A stretch of DNA of 64,000 bases, taken from contig NZ_SRII01000011.1 in the NCBI RefSeq assembly GCF_004684095.1, positions 148,664-212,663 of the forward strand, read 5' to 3'. Within the stretch, counting starts at the first letter, position 1, and each line of letters opens with the position of its first letter. This document shows positions 29,526-38,526 of this stretch, in pieces. The position numbers and the translations under genes were made by a program. The notes beneath the pieces were generated by a model. The model was given only the letters and a program-made list of their open reading frames with translations. It was not told the DNA's origin and did no database searches. The DNA is from Hymenobacter sp. UV11. GTDB lineage: Bacteria > Bacteroidota > Bacteroidia > Cytophagales > Hymenobacteraceae.

Positions 29526-29879
29526 TTAAGACGGGATGACTTCCATTTCTTCAATGTTGAACTTCTCGTTGGACAGAGCGACGGCAAACCGGCTGATGTG
29601 CCGCGAAAAAGCATCGGCCGTTAACACCAGCTTAAACTTTTGCACGAGGAGCTTTTTCCCGGATGGGTTGGGAGGCGGCGCTTGCAACCGGTCCCGGGCG
29701 TAGAGCGTGAGCGTAAACCGGCCGGCTTCGAGCGAGATTTTCAGGGTTACCGGCTCATGGCGCGCCGGGTCAAAGCGGGCAAACACCTGAGCAAAGGAGG
29801 CAAACCGGCCATCGAGAAAATTCAGGGCCGCGTAGCCGGTCAGGTCGTGCGCGCGGGTTTCGAAAGGTTGGTGTTTCAT
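29526..29879 (-). CDS. Hypothetical protein
   Basis: This 117-residue ORF is not recognised. It starts MKHQPFETRAHDLTGYAALN and contains the beta-rich segments PVTLKISLEAGRFTLTLYAR and KKLLVQKFKLVLTADAFSRH. It has no signal peptide, membrane helix or Cys. The next gene on the same strand begins 4 bp after its stop. Codon use is like that of its neighbours, and the ORF reads well, so it is probably real. Confidence 0.5.
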   Translation of the reverse strand: MKHQPFETRAHDLTGYAALNFLDGRFASFAQVFARFDPARHEPVTLKISLEAGRFTLTLYARDRLQAPPPNPSGKKLLVQKFKLVLTADAFSRHISRFAVALSNEKFNIEEMEVIPS

Positions 29880-29977
29880 GCTGGGAATGGTATCAGCCCG
29901 CGGCCTTAAAAGATGTAGGGGTCGAACGTGCCGTACGATTCCCGAATTTTTCCTTTCGGCAGGGTCAGCGCCATCAG

Positions 29978-30045
29978 GAGAGTATCAAAAGTGTGGGGCA
30001 GTCGGGACTGTAGTTGAAGCGATAGAAAAGAGCGTGAGAGAATAC
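29978..30045. repeat. Partial copy of the MITE-like element
   Basis: GGAGAGTATCAAAAGTG followed by the 31-base block shared with 28296-28326. The right-hand end seen at 28376-28391 is missing, so this copy is truncated. It separates the RND operon from the genes after it. Confidence 0.55.
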
Positions 30046-30057
30046 GGAGCGGGCCTG

Positions 30058-31425
30058 CTACATCTTCATGTTAGGGTCCATGGCGGGTGCTTTCTTTCCC
30101 TCCGCACCTGGTTTTTTCATGTCCATGCCGGGCATATTGGGGTCCATGCCGCCCATGGGGTCGGCGCCCTGGTAAAGGGCGTATTCGCTTTCAAGCAGGT
30201 AGGCGCCGCTCACGACCACTTTGGTCCCGGCGTCCAGGCCCCCGGTGATGGCCACGGTCTGGTCAGTTTCAGAGCCAGTGGTGACTTTGAGGCGGCGAAA
30301 ATTGTTGGCATTCAACTGCTGCCACACGTAGCTGCCCTGGCTGTCGCGTAGGACCGCGTCCTGGGGCAGAGCCAGGGCCGTGCTGCTGGGGCTGGCCAGG
30401 TTCACGTTGGCCTGCATGCCGGGCTGTAGCTGCCCATCAGGGTTGGCCAGCTGCACCCGCAGCAGCGTCACCTTGCTGTTGCCTTGCAGCTCGGGGCTCA
30501 GGAAGACCACCTTGCCGGTGTAGGCGTCAGCGAAACCCGCCACCTGCACCTGCACAGACTGCCCCAGCCGGATGCCGGCCACCTCCCCGGGGTAGAGCTG
30601 GGCTTCCACCCACAGCGAAGAGAGGTTGGTGAGCGAGACGAGTAGCGTGCCCTCGCCCACGTACTGCCCCTCCGTGACACCCACTTCCTGCACCAGTCCG
30701 GCCTGCGGACTGTAAAAGGTGAGCGCCGGAGTGGGCCGGCCGGTAGCCGCCAGCGTGCGCAGTTGCCCAGACGACATTCCCAGCAGGCGCAGCTTCTGGC
30801 GGGCCGCTTCCACCAAGCGCTCGTACTGGTTTACGTTTTCGCCCACCGCCCGCTGCTGAGCCAGGCTGAGCAGATACTCCTGCTGCAGGGCCTGCAGCTG
30901 CTCGCTGTAAATAGACACGAGGGGCGCGCCCCGGCGAATAGGCTCGCCCGTTTGCCGCACGAACAGGTGCTCGACGCGCCCGCTCACGCGGCTGCTGACC
31001 GTACTGGTCTGGGTGGCGTCGGCGGCCAGAGTGCCCGTGAGTAAGGTGCGCGCCCGTTCCGTCCCCGTTCCTAAGGCTTCTACCCGAATGTTGGCCAGCT
31101 GAATCTGCTGGTTGGTGAGCATGACTTCGGGCGCGGGGGGAGCCCCTCCGCCGGTGCGCTGGCTGGCCGGGACCACGGGGGCGGCGTGCTTGGTAGCTTT
31201 AACCAGGTCCATGCTGCAGATGGGGCACTTGCCGGGTCCCTCTTCGTGCACCTGCGGGTGCATGGGGCAGGTGTAGTAGCTACTGTCGGCGGCGTCGGTT
31301 TCGGCTTTTGCAACCGGCTTGGCTTTCTGGCAAGCCGTCGCCGCGAAGCCGAGCAGGGCCACGAGCAGCAACAGCAGCCGGTACCGGCGCCCCGGCGCCC
31401 CGCGCAGAGAAAGGAAGTTAATCAT
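30058..31425 (-). CDS. HMBD-containing CusB-type adaptor 2
   Basis: A 455-residue lipoprotein (ATAC, Cys 32). A heavy-metal-binding domain follows at about 52-78: YYTCPMHPQVHEEGPGKCP, then ICSMDLVKA. The rest is a membrane fusion protein: barrel and lipoyl halves (SRVSGRVEHLFVRQTGEPI), hairpin helices (QEYLLSLAQQRAVGENVNQY) and a membrane-proximal domain. The tail is Met-rich (GGMDPNMPGMDMKKPG). In the HMBD the usual CGM reads CSM. Its start overlaps the end of the other adaptor gene by 8 bp. It would hand copper or silver to the permease. Confidence 0.9.
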   Translation of the reverse strand: MINFLSLRGAPGRRYRLLLLLVALLGFAATACQKAKPVAKAETDAADSSYYTCPMHPQVHEEGPGKCPICSMDLVKATKHAAPVVPASQRTGGGAPPAPEVMLTNQQIQLANIRVEALGTGTERARTLLTGTLAADATQTSTVSSRVSGRVEHLFVRQTGEPIRRGAPLVSIYSEQLQALQQEYLLSLAQQRAVGENVNQYERLVEAARQKLRLLGMSSGQLRTLAATGRPTPALTFYSPQAGLVQEVGVTEGQYVGEGTLLVSLTNLSSLWVEAQLYPGEVAGIRLGQSVQVQVAGFADAYTGKVVFLSPELQGNSKVTLLRVQLANPDGQLQPGMQANVNLASPSSTALALPQDAVLRDSQGSYVWQQLNANNFRRLKVTTGSETDQTVAITGGLDAGTKVVVSGAYLLESEYALYQGADPMGGMDPNMPGMDMKKPGAEGKKAPAMDPNMKM

Positions 31426-32821
31426 GATAGTCGGTTTTTGACGTTTGGACGAAGCCTTCGCTGTCCACTAAGAATTGGGCGTTAGCCGCCACCTGGTCCT
31501 GGGCGGTTACGCCCCGCAGCACCTGGACCCGGTCGGCGCTGCGCAGGCCGGTTTGCACGGATACGGCGCGAAAAGCGCCTTCCGCACGCACGAAAGCCAC
31601 CTGCCGGTTGCCCAGGTCCACCACGGCGGCGCGGGGCAGCCACAGGCCCCCGGCCGGCGCTACCTGCACGGAGCCGGTCAACAAAATGCCGCTGCGCAGC
31701 CGGCCGCCGGGGTTGGGCAGGTGCACCCGCACGGCCCCGGTGGTTTGCCCTTCGCGAAAGAAAGGCTCCACCAAATCGATGCGGGCGGGAATGGGCTTGC
31801 TCGCGCTGCCTTCGGGCAGTACGCGGATGGCCTGGCCCACGCGCAGCCCGGCCAGCTCGTCGGGCCGGGGCTCGAACACGCCCCACACCTGCTCAGTGTT
31901 CACCACCCGGAACAGGGTTTGGCCCGCCGCCACGTAGCTGCCTTCTTTTAGCTCCAACGCGGATTGGGGCATCGTCGAACCCGGGACGGAACCAGCGTCC
32001 GCGGCCCCTTGCCCCATCTCACTGCCTCCACCCATGCCGCTGCCTCCACCCATGCCGCTGCCAGCGGCGGGCGCCGGGGGTGGTGCCAGGGCCCCCATGC
32101 CGGGCGCGGCCTGGGCCGGCTGCTCCACCACGTAGCCCGTGTAGGGGCTGTAAATGGCCACCTGGTACTGCGGCTTATGGGTGCGGATAACCTGGCTGAT
32201 TTGGCCGTCGGTCAACCCCAGCAGGCGCAGCTTCTGGCGGGCCCCCTGCAGCAGGGTGCGGTTTTCGGCGTCGTTGGTCAGGATGAAGAGCAGCTCTTGC
32301 TGCGCCGTGACCAGCTCGGGGCTGTAGACTTCCAGCAGCTTCTGGCCCTTGGTCACGGGCTGGTAGTTGTAGCGGATGTAGAGCTTTTCCACCCGGCCGC
32401 CGAAGCGGGCGGCGATGGATTCGTTGCGGCGCACGTCGTACTCAACCCGGCCCGGCAGGGTCAGGGTTACTTGTGGAGCGGTGGTCTCCGGCTGTACCGT
32501 GGCCTGGGAAGACACCACCGTGGCATCGGGCGACTGCAGCAGGTTCTGCAGCGGCTCGCCCGCCGAGGCCTGCGCTGCTCCATCGGCTTTGGGCTTTTTC
32601 ACCAGGTCCATGCCGCAGATGGGGCATGAGCCGGGGGCATCGCGGATAATCTGCGGGTGCATGGGGCAGGTGTACAGGTCCCCCGCGGTGGCTTCCGTGG
32701 CAGGGGTAGTCGTAGCGGTAGCCTCGGGGTTCTTGCCCCCCTTTTGGCAGGCGCCCAGCAGCAGGGCCAGGGGCAGGACCAGCAGCAGGGACCAGCGGCT
32801 ATTGTTCCAGCTCTTTTTCAT
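31418..32821 (-). CDS. cusB: HMBD-containing CusB-type adaptor 1
   Basis: A 467-residue lipoprotein (LLLGAC, Cys 25) with an HMBD near 50-77 (YTCPMHPQIIRDAPGSCP, ICGMDLVKK) and the usual adaptor domains. Unusual is a Gly/Met linker near 245-265 (GSGMGGGSGMGGGSEMGQG) inserted in the barrel region, presumably a flexible copper-binding loop. It overlaps the TolC gene before it by 23 bp and the second adaptor gene by 8 bp. Two different adaptors in one operon suggest a mixed hexamer or alternative pumps (inference). Confidence 0.9.
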   Translation of the reverse strand: MKKSWNNSRWSLLLVLPLALLLGACQKGGKNPEATATTTPATEATAGDLYTCPMHPQIIRDAPGSCPICGMDLVKKPKADGAAQASAGEPLQNLLQSPDATVVSSQATVQPETTAPQVTLTLPGRVEYDVRRNESIAARFGGRVEKLYIRYNYQPVTKGQKLLEVYSPELVTAQQELLFILTNDAENRTLLQGARQKLRLLGLTDGQISQVIRTHKPQYQVAIYSPYTGYVVEQPAQAAPGMGALAPPPAPAAGSGMGGGSGMGGGSEMGQGAADAGSVPGSTMPQSALELKEGSYVAAGQTLFRVVNTEQVWGVFEPRPDELAGLRVGQAIRVLPEGSASKPIPARIDLVEPFFREGQTTGAVRVHLPNPGGRLRSGILLTGSVQVAPAGGLWLPRAAVVDLGNRQVAFVRAEGAFRAVSVQTGLRSADRVQVLRGVTAQDQVAANAQFLVDSEGFVQTSKTDYHD

Positions 32822-34094
32822 ATGCGATTTGCTGGGTGAGTTGCTGTTGCAAGGTGTCCAGGTATTCCAGACGGGTCTTTTTGAGGGTGGTCCAGGCTTC
32901 GAGCACCTGAAACAGCTGCCCGGTATTCTGCTCGTAGGCCAGCAGCGTAGCCTGGTAGCTGCGGCGCAAGGCCGGCAGCAGGCTGCGGGTGTAGGCCTGC
33001 AATTGTTCCTGACGCAGGTCCAGGTCCCGGCGCAATCCCGCGAGGCGGCCGGCAGCTTCGTTCAACACGTCTTCGCGCTGCTTGCGCAGAGCCTGGGCCT
33101 CAAAGCCCAGCGCCGCCGTGTTGGCCTTGTATTCGCGGGCGGCCCAGGGGGCTAGCGGAATGGTGACCATGCCCATCACGGTAAACTGGTTGGGGGTTCT
33201 TCCCAGCCCGCGCATGTGGTCGTAGCGCACCCCGAAGTCGGGCCGGCGGCGGCTCGCTTCCAGGTTCTGGCTCAGGCGCACGGTGGTCAGGGTCCGGTCC
33301 AGCCGGCGCACGTCGCTGCGCCGGCTGGCCAGCGCGGCCGTATCCGATGGCGCCGAGAGGGGGATGGGGGCCGTGAGCACGGCCGTGTCCACGGCAAAGG
33401 CGGCGCGACGCGGCCGGTTCATGAGCGTATTGAGCGCAATGAGGTTCTGGTCAGTCAGCGCCAGGGCCTGCCGGTGGTCGTTGAGGTGCATTTCCAGCCG
33501 GGCCTTGGCGTCGTAGATGCTGGGCAGCGTGGCCTGGTTGTAAGGATAGCGCGCCTCGGCCAGCTTGATGAGAAAGCGCAGCAGTTCCTCGTCCTCATCC
33601 AGCACGGCCAGCTTTTTGGTGAGCACGGCCTGTTCGAAATACAGGGTTTTGGCTTGCGCCCGCAGCTGCACCACGGTGTTTTGCTGGTCGGCCTGTACCA
33701 CGGCCGCCTGGCTGCTTAGGTACTCCCGCTTCGCCCGCTGCTTGGCCGGGTTGGGCAGCATCTGCTCCACCGATACCATCTGCATACCTTCGCCCTGGCC
33801 GCCGTTCGCTTCCCGAATGGGCCGCTGGTTATAGGGCGTCATCCAGTAGCCGGCGCTGACTTTGGGGGCTTCCCAGCTGTCGGCGCCCGCCACCGCGGCT
33901 TGCTTGGCTTGGGCCTGGTAATTATATCGCTGCACGGCCGGATTGCGGCGTTCCACGAGTTGTAGCACCGAGTCGAGCGGCAGCACGGGGTCACTAGGGG
34001 CCGCCATGCGCATGTTTTTGTCCATGGCCTGCCCGTAGGCCGCCGGCCGGCCGGCCAGCAGCAAAAGCACGCAGAAGTTCAGCCAGTATTTCAT
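32799..34094 (-). CDS. TolC-family channel (CusC type)
   Basis: The start at 34094 (MKYWLNFCVLLLLAGRP) provides a signal peptide ending AYGQ; 431 residues. Residues 25-40 are Met-rich (AMDKNMRMAAP). Two helical repeats of the outer membrane efflux protein family follow (SVEQMLPNPAKQRAKREYL; LLAYEQNTGQLFQVLEAWT). It begins 10 bp after the permease ORF and overlaps the first adaptor gene, so it is the third gene of a tightly packed operon. It forms the outer membrane exit of the second RND pump. Confidence 0.88.
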   Translation of the reverse strand: MKYWLNFCVLLLLAGRPAAYGQAMDKNMRMAAPSDPVLPLDSVLQLVERRNPAVQRYNYQAQAKQAAVAGADSWEAPKVSAGYWMTPYNQRPIREANGGQGEGMQMVSVEQMLPNPAKQRAKREYLSSQAAVVQADQQNTVVQLRAQAKTLYFEQAVLTKKLAVLDEDEELLRFLIKLAEARYPYNQATLPSIYDAKARLEMHLNDHRQALALTDQNLIALNTLMNRPRRAAFAVDTAVLTAPIPLSAPSDTAALASRRSDVRRLDRTLTTVRLSQNLEASRRRPDFGVRYDHMRGLGRTPNQFTVMGMVTIPLAPWAAREYKANTAALGFEAQALRKQREDVLNEAAGRLAGLRRDLDLRQEQLQAYTRSLLPALRRSYQATLLAYEQNTGQLFQVLEAWTTLKKTRLEYLDTLQQQLTQQIAYEKELEQ

Positions 34095-34104
34095 GGGGCG
34101 GCGA

Positions 34105-35997
34105 TTAGTGTTTGACGGCGAGAACATCGATTTTTCCAAATTTGCGCAGCTCGTACTCCTTGGTGTACAAGAAGATGAGCGGCGTGACGAGCAGAATGTG
34201 GGTGGCCGAGGTGAACACCCCGCCAATCATGGGCAGCACGATGGGCAGCATCACGTCGGAGCCCGTGCCCGTGGCCCAGAGCACCGGTACCAGGCCGAAG
34301 AGCGACACCGAGACGGTCATCAGCTTGGGGCGCAGGCGCTTGGCCGCGCCGTGAAACACGGCCTCCTGCAGGTCCTCCCGGGTGATGGCCTCCCGGGAGT
34401 TGCCCTTTTCGGCCACCAGCTTCTGCATGGCGTCGTTGAGGTAGATAACCATGATGACGCCCGTTTCCACGGCCAGCCCGAACAGGGCGATGAAGCCCAC
34501 GGCCACCGCCACCGACAGGTTCACGCCGTAGAAGTAAATCATGTAGGCCCCGCCAATCAGGGCGAAGGGAATGGTGATGAGGCTCATAAACGCCTCCCGG
34601 ATGGAATGAAAAGCGAAGTACAGGGCCCCGAAAATGACGAGCAGCACCAGGGGCAAAATTAGCTTGAGCGTGCGCTGCGAGCTAATCAGGTTCTCGTACT
34701 GGCCGCTCCACTCCAGGTAATAGCCCTGCGGGAGCTTCTTTTCCAGGCTCTGCAGCTTCTGCATGGCCGCGTCCACGGTGCTGCCCAAGTCGCGGCCCCG
34801 CACATTGAACAGCACGGCGCCCCGCAGCTGCGCGTTTTCCGAGTTAATCATCGGCGGCCCTTCCGTGTAGCGAATGTTCGTCACGGCCGACAGCGGCACC
34901 GGGCCGTAGCTGGCCGTTTGAATGGGAATGCGCTTGATATCGGCCAGGCTATTGCGGTAGTCCTGCGCCAGGCGCACGTTGATGGCGAAGCGGCGGCGCC
35001 CTTCCACCGTGTTGGCCACGGGTGCGCCGCCAATGGCCGACTCCACGACCTGGTTGATTTGGTCGACCGTCAGGCCGTAGCGGGCCAGCTCGGGGCGGTT
35101 CACGTCAATCTCCAGGTACTTGCCGCCGGTCACAGGCTCCACGTAGAGGTCGGCCACGCCGGGCACGCCCTTCAGGGCCGCGTTCACCTGGTTGCCGATG
35201 TCGTTGATGACGTTCAGGTTCTGGCCGTACACCTTCACGCCCACGTCGGTGCGGATGCCGGTGCTCAGCATGTTGATGCGGTTGATGATGGGCTGGGTCC
35301 AGCCGTTCACCACGCCCGGAATCTGCAGCTTGCCGTTCATCTCCTCAATCAGCTTGGCCTTGGTCATGCCGTCGCGCCACTGGTCGCGGGGCTTGAGCAG
35401 GATGATGGTCTCAATCATATTGATGGGCGAGTTGTCGGTGGCCGTGCTGGCCCGGCCGGCCTTGCCGAGCACGCTCAGCACCTCGGGCACCTGCTTGATG
35501 ATTTTGTCCTGCACCTGCAGGATGCGCTTCATCTCGGTGTTCGACACGTCGGGCCGGGCCACGGGCATGAACAGAATGGAGCCTTCGTTGAGCGGCGGCA
35601 TGAACTCGGTGCCTAGGCTCATGACCAGCGGGATGCTAATGAGCAGCAAGCCCAGGTTGATGGCGATGGTGGTTTTGCGCCAGCGCATCACCCAATGCAG
35701 CATCGGGGAATACACCCGTTCCAAAAAGCGGTTCAGCGGGTTTTGCTCTTCAGTTTTGAACTTTCCCTTCATGAAAAAGGAAATCAGCACCGGCGCCAGC
35801 GTGACGGCCAGGATGGCGTCGATGATGAGAATGAAGCTCTTGGTATAAGCCAGCGGGTGGAAGAGCTTGCCTTCTTGCCCGGTGAGCAGAAACACCGGAA
35901 AGAAGGAAGTGACGATGATGATGGTCGAGAAGAAAATGCCCCGCGACACCTGCTTGCTGGAGGACTCGATGATTTCGAGCCGTTTCGTGTTATCCAT
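34105..35997 (-). CDS. cusA: RND permease, C-terminal part (CusA type)
   Basis: The 630-residue ORF starts MDNTKRLEIIESSSKQVSRG and then has the membrane helices and second periplasmic loop of a heavy-metal RND permease (FLLTGQEGKLFHPLAYTKSF; VNRPELARYGLTVDQIN). It corresponds to the part of CusA from the amphipathic helix after helix 4 to the end. Its start overlaps the stop of the N-terminal half in ATGGATAA (35990-35997). A stop codon lies in its own frame 15 bp upstream, so it cannot start much earlier. Either a split pump with coupled translation or a frameshifted gene. Confidence 0.85.
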   Translation of the reverse strand: MDNTKRLEIIESSSKQVSRGIFFSTIIIVTSFFPVFLLTGQEGKLFHPLAYTKSFILIIDAILAVTLAPVLISFFMKGKFKTEEQNPLNRFLERVYSPMLHWVMRWRKTTIAINLGLLLISIPLVMSLGTEFMPPLNEGSILFMPVARPDVSNTEMKRILQVQDKIIKQVPEVLSVLGKAGRASTATDNSPINMIETIILLKPRDQWRDGMTKAKLIEEMNGKLQIPGVVNGWTQPIINRINMLSTGIRTDVGVKVYGQNLNVINDIGNQVNAALKGVPGVADLYVEPVTGGKYLEIDVNRPELARYGLTVDQINQVVESAIGGAPVANTVEGRRRFAINVRLAQDYRNSLADIKRIPIQTASYGPVPLSAVTNIRYTEGPPMINSENAQLRGAVLFNVRGRDLGSTVDAAMQKLQSLEKKLPQGYYLEWSGQYENLISSQRTLKLILPLVLLVIFGALYFAFHSIREAFMSLITIPFALIGGAYMIYFYGVNLSVAVAVGFIALFGLAVETGVIMVIYLNDAMQKLVAEKGNSREAITREDLQEAVFHGAAKRLRPKLMTVSVSLFGLVPVLWATGTGSDVMLPIVLPMIGGVFTSATHILLVTPLIFLYTKEYELRKFGKIDVLAVKH

Positions 35998-37366
35998 GGT
36001 AGGCGGGCTTTAAAGAGGATGGGGCACTGGCCGCGGGCGTCGTGGCCGCGTTGGCAGCGGGTGGGGGCGGGCCCGCGCCCGGAGGGCCGCCCGCTTCTTC
36101 CCCGGCCTGATGCAGGGCGAGGTTGCGGTAGGCGTTTTCGGTCATCACGATGCCGTTGTCGACGATGACGCCGATGGCCAGGGCAATGCCGGTAAGCGAC
36201 ATGATGTTGGAGGAGATGCCGAAGGCGTTGAGCAGAATAAAGCTCGTGGCGATGGTGATGGGGATTTGCAGCAGGATGCTCAGGGCGCTGCGCCAGTGAA
36301 ACAGGAATAGCACCACCACCAGCGACACGGTAAGCATCTCCTCCAGCAGCGTGTGCTTGATGGAGCCTACGGCGTCCTCAATCAGGCCGCTGCGGTCGTA
36401 CACCAGCTGAAAGGAAACGCCCTTGGGCAGGCCGGCGCGGAGTTGCTCCATCTTGGCCTTCACCCGCTTAATCATGGCGTCGGCATTCTCGCCGTAGCGC
36501 ATCACCACGATGCCGCCCACGGCCTCGCCCTCGCCGTTCAGGTCCATGATGCCCAGGCGGCTTTCGCCGGTCATCTGCACCGTGCCCAGGTCCTTGAGAC
36601 GCAGGGGCACCCCGCCGGGGCGGGTGAGCACCGGCACGTTTTCCAGGGTGGCCATATCCTTGATGTAGCCGCTGGTTTTGATGATGTAGCCGATGTCCGA
36701 CTGCTCAAACTTGCGCCCGCCGGCCTCGTTGTTGTTGCTGCGTACGGCCGCGAGCACCTGCGGCAGGGTCACGTTGTAGTAGGTCATTTTGGTGGGGTCC
36801 ACCGTCACCTGGTACTCTTTCTGGAAGCCGCCGAAGCTGGCCACCTCGCTCACGCCGGGCACGTTCTGCAGGCCGAACTTGACGTACCAGTCCTGCAGGG
36901 CGCGCTGCTCGCCCAGGTCGAGGCCAGGCGCTTTGAGGGTGTACCACAGGACGTGGCCCACGCCCGTGCCGTCGGGCCCCAGGGTGGGGGTGACGCCGGT
37001 GGGCAGCAGACGCTGGGCGTAGTTGAGGCGCTCCAGCACCCGCTCCCGAGCCCAGTAGATGTCGGCGTCGTCCTCGAAAATCAGGAACACGAAGCTCATG
37101 CCGAACATGGAAGCCCCGCGCACCGACTTGACTTTGGGCAGGCCCTGCATGTTGGTCACGAGCGGATACGTGACCTGGTCTTCCATGATTTGGGGGCCGC
37201 GGCCCATCCATTCGGTGAAAACGATGACCTGGTTTTCGGACAGGTCGGGGATGGCGTCGACTTTGCTCGACCGCACCGAAAACGCGCCCCAGGCAAACAA
37301 GCCGGCGGCCAGCATCAGCACCAGGTAGCGGTTGCGAAGCGAAAAGGAGATGAGTTGCTCAATCAT
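35990..37366 (-). CDS. cusA: RND permease, N-terminal part (CusA type)
   Basis: The 458-residue ORF has the first membrane helix, the first periplasmic loop and helices 2-4 of a heavy-metal RND permease. Helix 4 reads ALAIGVIVDNGIVMTENAYR, close to the copper/silver HME pattern (AIGxxVDxxIVMxEN). It ends in a Gly/Pro/Ala-rich tail of about 40 residues (GGPPGAGPPPPAANAATTP) and YHG. Full-length relatives continue without such a tail. Both parts together (1088 residues) cover a complete permease. The break falls in a cytoplasmic loop, which would allow assembly from two chains. Confidence 0.85.
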   Translation of the reverse strand: MIEQLISFSLRNRYLVLMLAAGLFAWGAFSVRSSKVDAIPDLSENQVIVFTEWMGRGPQIMEDQVTYPLVTNMQGLPKVKSVRGASMFGMSFVFLIFEDDADIYWARERVLERLNYAQRLLPTGVTPTLGPDGTGVGHVLWYTLKAPGLDLGEQRALQDWYVKFGLQNVPGVSEVASFGGFQKEYQVTVDPTKMTYYNVTLPQVLAAVRSNNNEAGGRKFEQSDIGYIIKTSGYIKDMATLENVPVLTRPGGVPLRLKDLGTVQMTGESRLGIMDLNGEGEAVGGIVVMRYGENADAMIKRVKAKMEQLRAGLPKGVSFQLVYDRSGLIEDAVGSIKHTLLEEMLTVSLVVVLFLFHWRSALSILLQIPITIATSFILLNAFGISSNIMSLTGIALAIGVIVDNGIVMTENAYRNLALHQAGEEAGGPPGAGPPPPAANAATTPAASAPSSLKPAYHG

Positions 37367-37529
37367 AGGTGATTAGCAATTGAGGTTGTAAGAAGTGGAA
37401 GTGAGAGGAGGGAACAGTCGTCCCCGGCCGGTCGGCGCTGCGTAGGCATACGCGGGACGGGCCTCAAAGGCGCCCATGGCCGTCAGCTCGGCTTTGGGGG
37501 CCGGGAGCGGGGCGCACTTCACTTCGGGA

Positions 37530-37919
37530 CTATAGGCGGAACGCGTGGCCGCGCACGTACGCCGGCCAAGGCGGCGGAGCGGCTGCCCGCACCTCTACCG
37601 GTGAACGCTGCCGCTCGCGGGCCATGAGCCAGGGCCGCGCCGCTGGTTTGGGCAGCGCCAGGGGTGCGGGCAGCAGCGCCGGCACCAGGGCCGCTAAGGG
37701 GGCGGCGGCGAGCAGCGGTGATTCGTGTGCCGGGCTGCTGACGTGCTTGTCGTGGCAGCTGCCGCAGGGCGCCTGGCTGGGCGGGCAGCAGGACTTGGGC
37801 GTTTCCGCCAGCATAGAAACGCCCGTCAGCACCCGGCCACAGTAGTGCATGCTGAACCCCAGCCCGGGGCTGGAGAGCAGGTACACGAATAGCAGTAAAA
37901 AACTAAGGGGGCGTTTCAA
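37530..37919 (-). CDS. HYC_CC_PP-family exported protein
   Basis: The 129-residue protein has a signal peptide (PLSFLLLFVYLLSSPGLGFS) followed by MHYCGRVLTG, then KSCCPPSQAPCGSCHDKHVS. The HYC, CC and PP motifs define this family of small exported Cys/His proteins that accompany metal genes in Bacteroidota. The C-terminal half is Pro/Ala-rich and ends YVRGHAFRL, as in the paralogue at 40707. It lies 163 bp before the RND operon and shares its direction; a candidate operator lies upstream at 38006-38036. Confidence 0.85.
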   Translation of the reverse strand: MKRPLSFLLLFVYLLSSPGLGFSMHYCGRVLTGVSMLAETPKSCCPPSQAPCGSCHDKHVSSPAHESPLLAAAPLAALVPALLPAPLALPKPAARPWLMARERQRSPVEVRAAAPPPWPAYVRGHAFRL

Positions 37920-38005
37920 ATGAAAAGTATTTTCTGAATCATCGCCAAGGCGAACAGATTCAGAACGTTAGATTACAAAGGTACCGGGTCCGAAACCCGG
38001 CTTTC

Positions 38006-38036
38006 TCACAGATTTAAGCCAGGGGCCTGTAAGATT
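38006..38036 (-). promoter_or_regulatory. Candidate AraC site before HYC/cus genes
   Basis: On the minus strand: AATCTTACAG, 11 bases, AAATCTGTGA (period 21 bp). It ends 86 bp before the start at 37919 and could control the whole run 37919-30058. Confidence 0.55.
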
Positions 38037-38271
38037 AGGCGGATAAAATACCGTCGGCAAAGCGGTCAAACACATGAGGACCAGGACGGTCAACCAGCAG
38101 GGCAGCTACCTGCAAGGGGGATAGGGGCTCCACCCTTGACAGGGTAGCAAAGCGCGGCGCTAAGCGTTGCCAGCCCTGCGCGGCTCCTTCCTGCTGGGGG
38201 AAACGCGCGAGCGCGCGGCGCAAAAAGGCGTCAAAGTCCTGGTCGTCGGTTAAATCGGAAGAAAATACCAT
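38035..38271 (-). CDS. Small hypothetical protein with DRPGPH motif
   Basis: This 78-residue product starts MVFSSDLTDDQDFDAFLRRAL and has no signal peptide. WQRLAPRFATL and LLVDRPGPHVFDRFADGIL match the blocks of the ORF at 17874-18095. The acidic N-terminus and helical character suggest a small soluble protein. Its last codon overlaps the candidate operator of the next gene. Function unknown. Confidence 0.5.
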   Translation of the reverse strand: MVFSSDLTDDQDFDAFLRRALARFPQQEGAAQGWQRLAPRFATLSRVEPLSPLQVAALLVDRPGPHVFDRFADGILSA

Positions 38272-38307
38272 GGCAAGTAGCTAATAAGGAGCACTGATGC
38301 GCTGACG

Positions 38308-38526
38308 CTACTTTCCGTTCATCATCGACCCGTTCATTGCCATATGGCCATTATTCATCGTGCAAGCGCTTGACGACGGGGTCGTGGAGGCCGTCGTAGC
38401 CGTTTGCCCTTCGCTTGTGGTCAGCGTACGAGCCGGGGTCGGGTCACCGGTTTTGCAGTGCTCGCAGGAAGCGAGTGTGAAGCCGGCCAGCAGCAAAACG
38501 GGAAGAAGATAGGCGAGCTTTTTCAT
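38308..38526 (-). CDS. Small Met-rich lipoprotein
   Basis: The start at 38526 (MKKLAYLLPVLLLAGFTLASC) gives 72 residues with lipobox TLASC (Cys 21). A short Thr/Ser linker leads to the tail CTMNNGHMAMNGSMMNGK, rich in Met with one Cys and one His. The pattern fits a small surface-exposed or periplasmic copper-binding lipoprotein. The signal sequence is almost the same as that of the next upstream gene (MKKFAYLLSVLL), so the two may share ancestry. It has no convincing operator copy of its own. Confidence 0.7.
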   Translation of the reverse strand: MKKLAYLLPVLLLAGFTLASCEHCKTGDPTPARTLTTSEGQTATTASTTPSSSACTMNNGHMAMNGSMMNGK

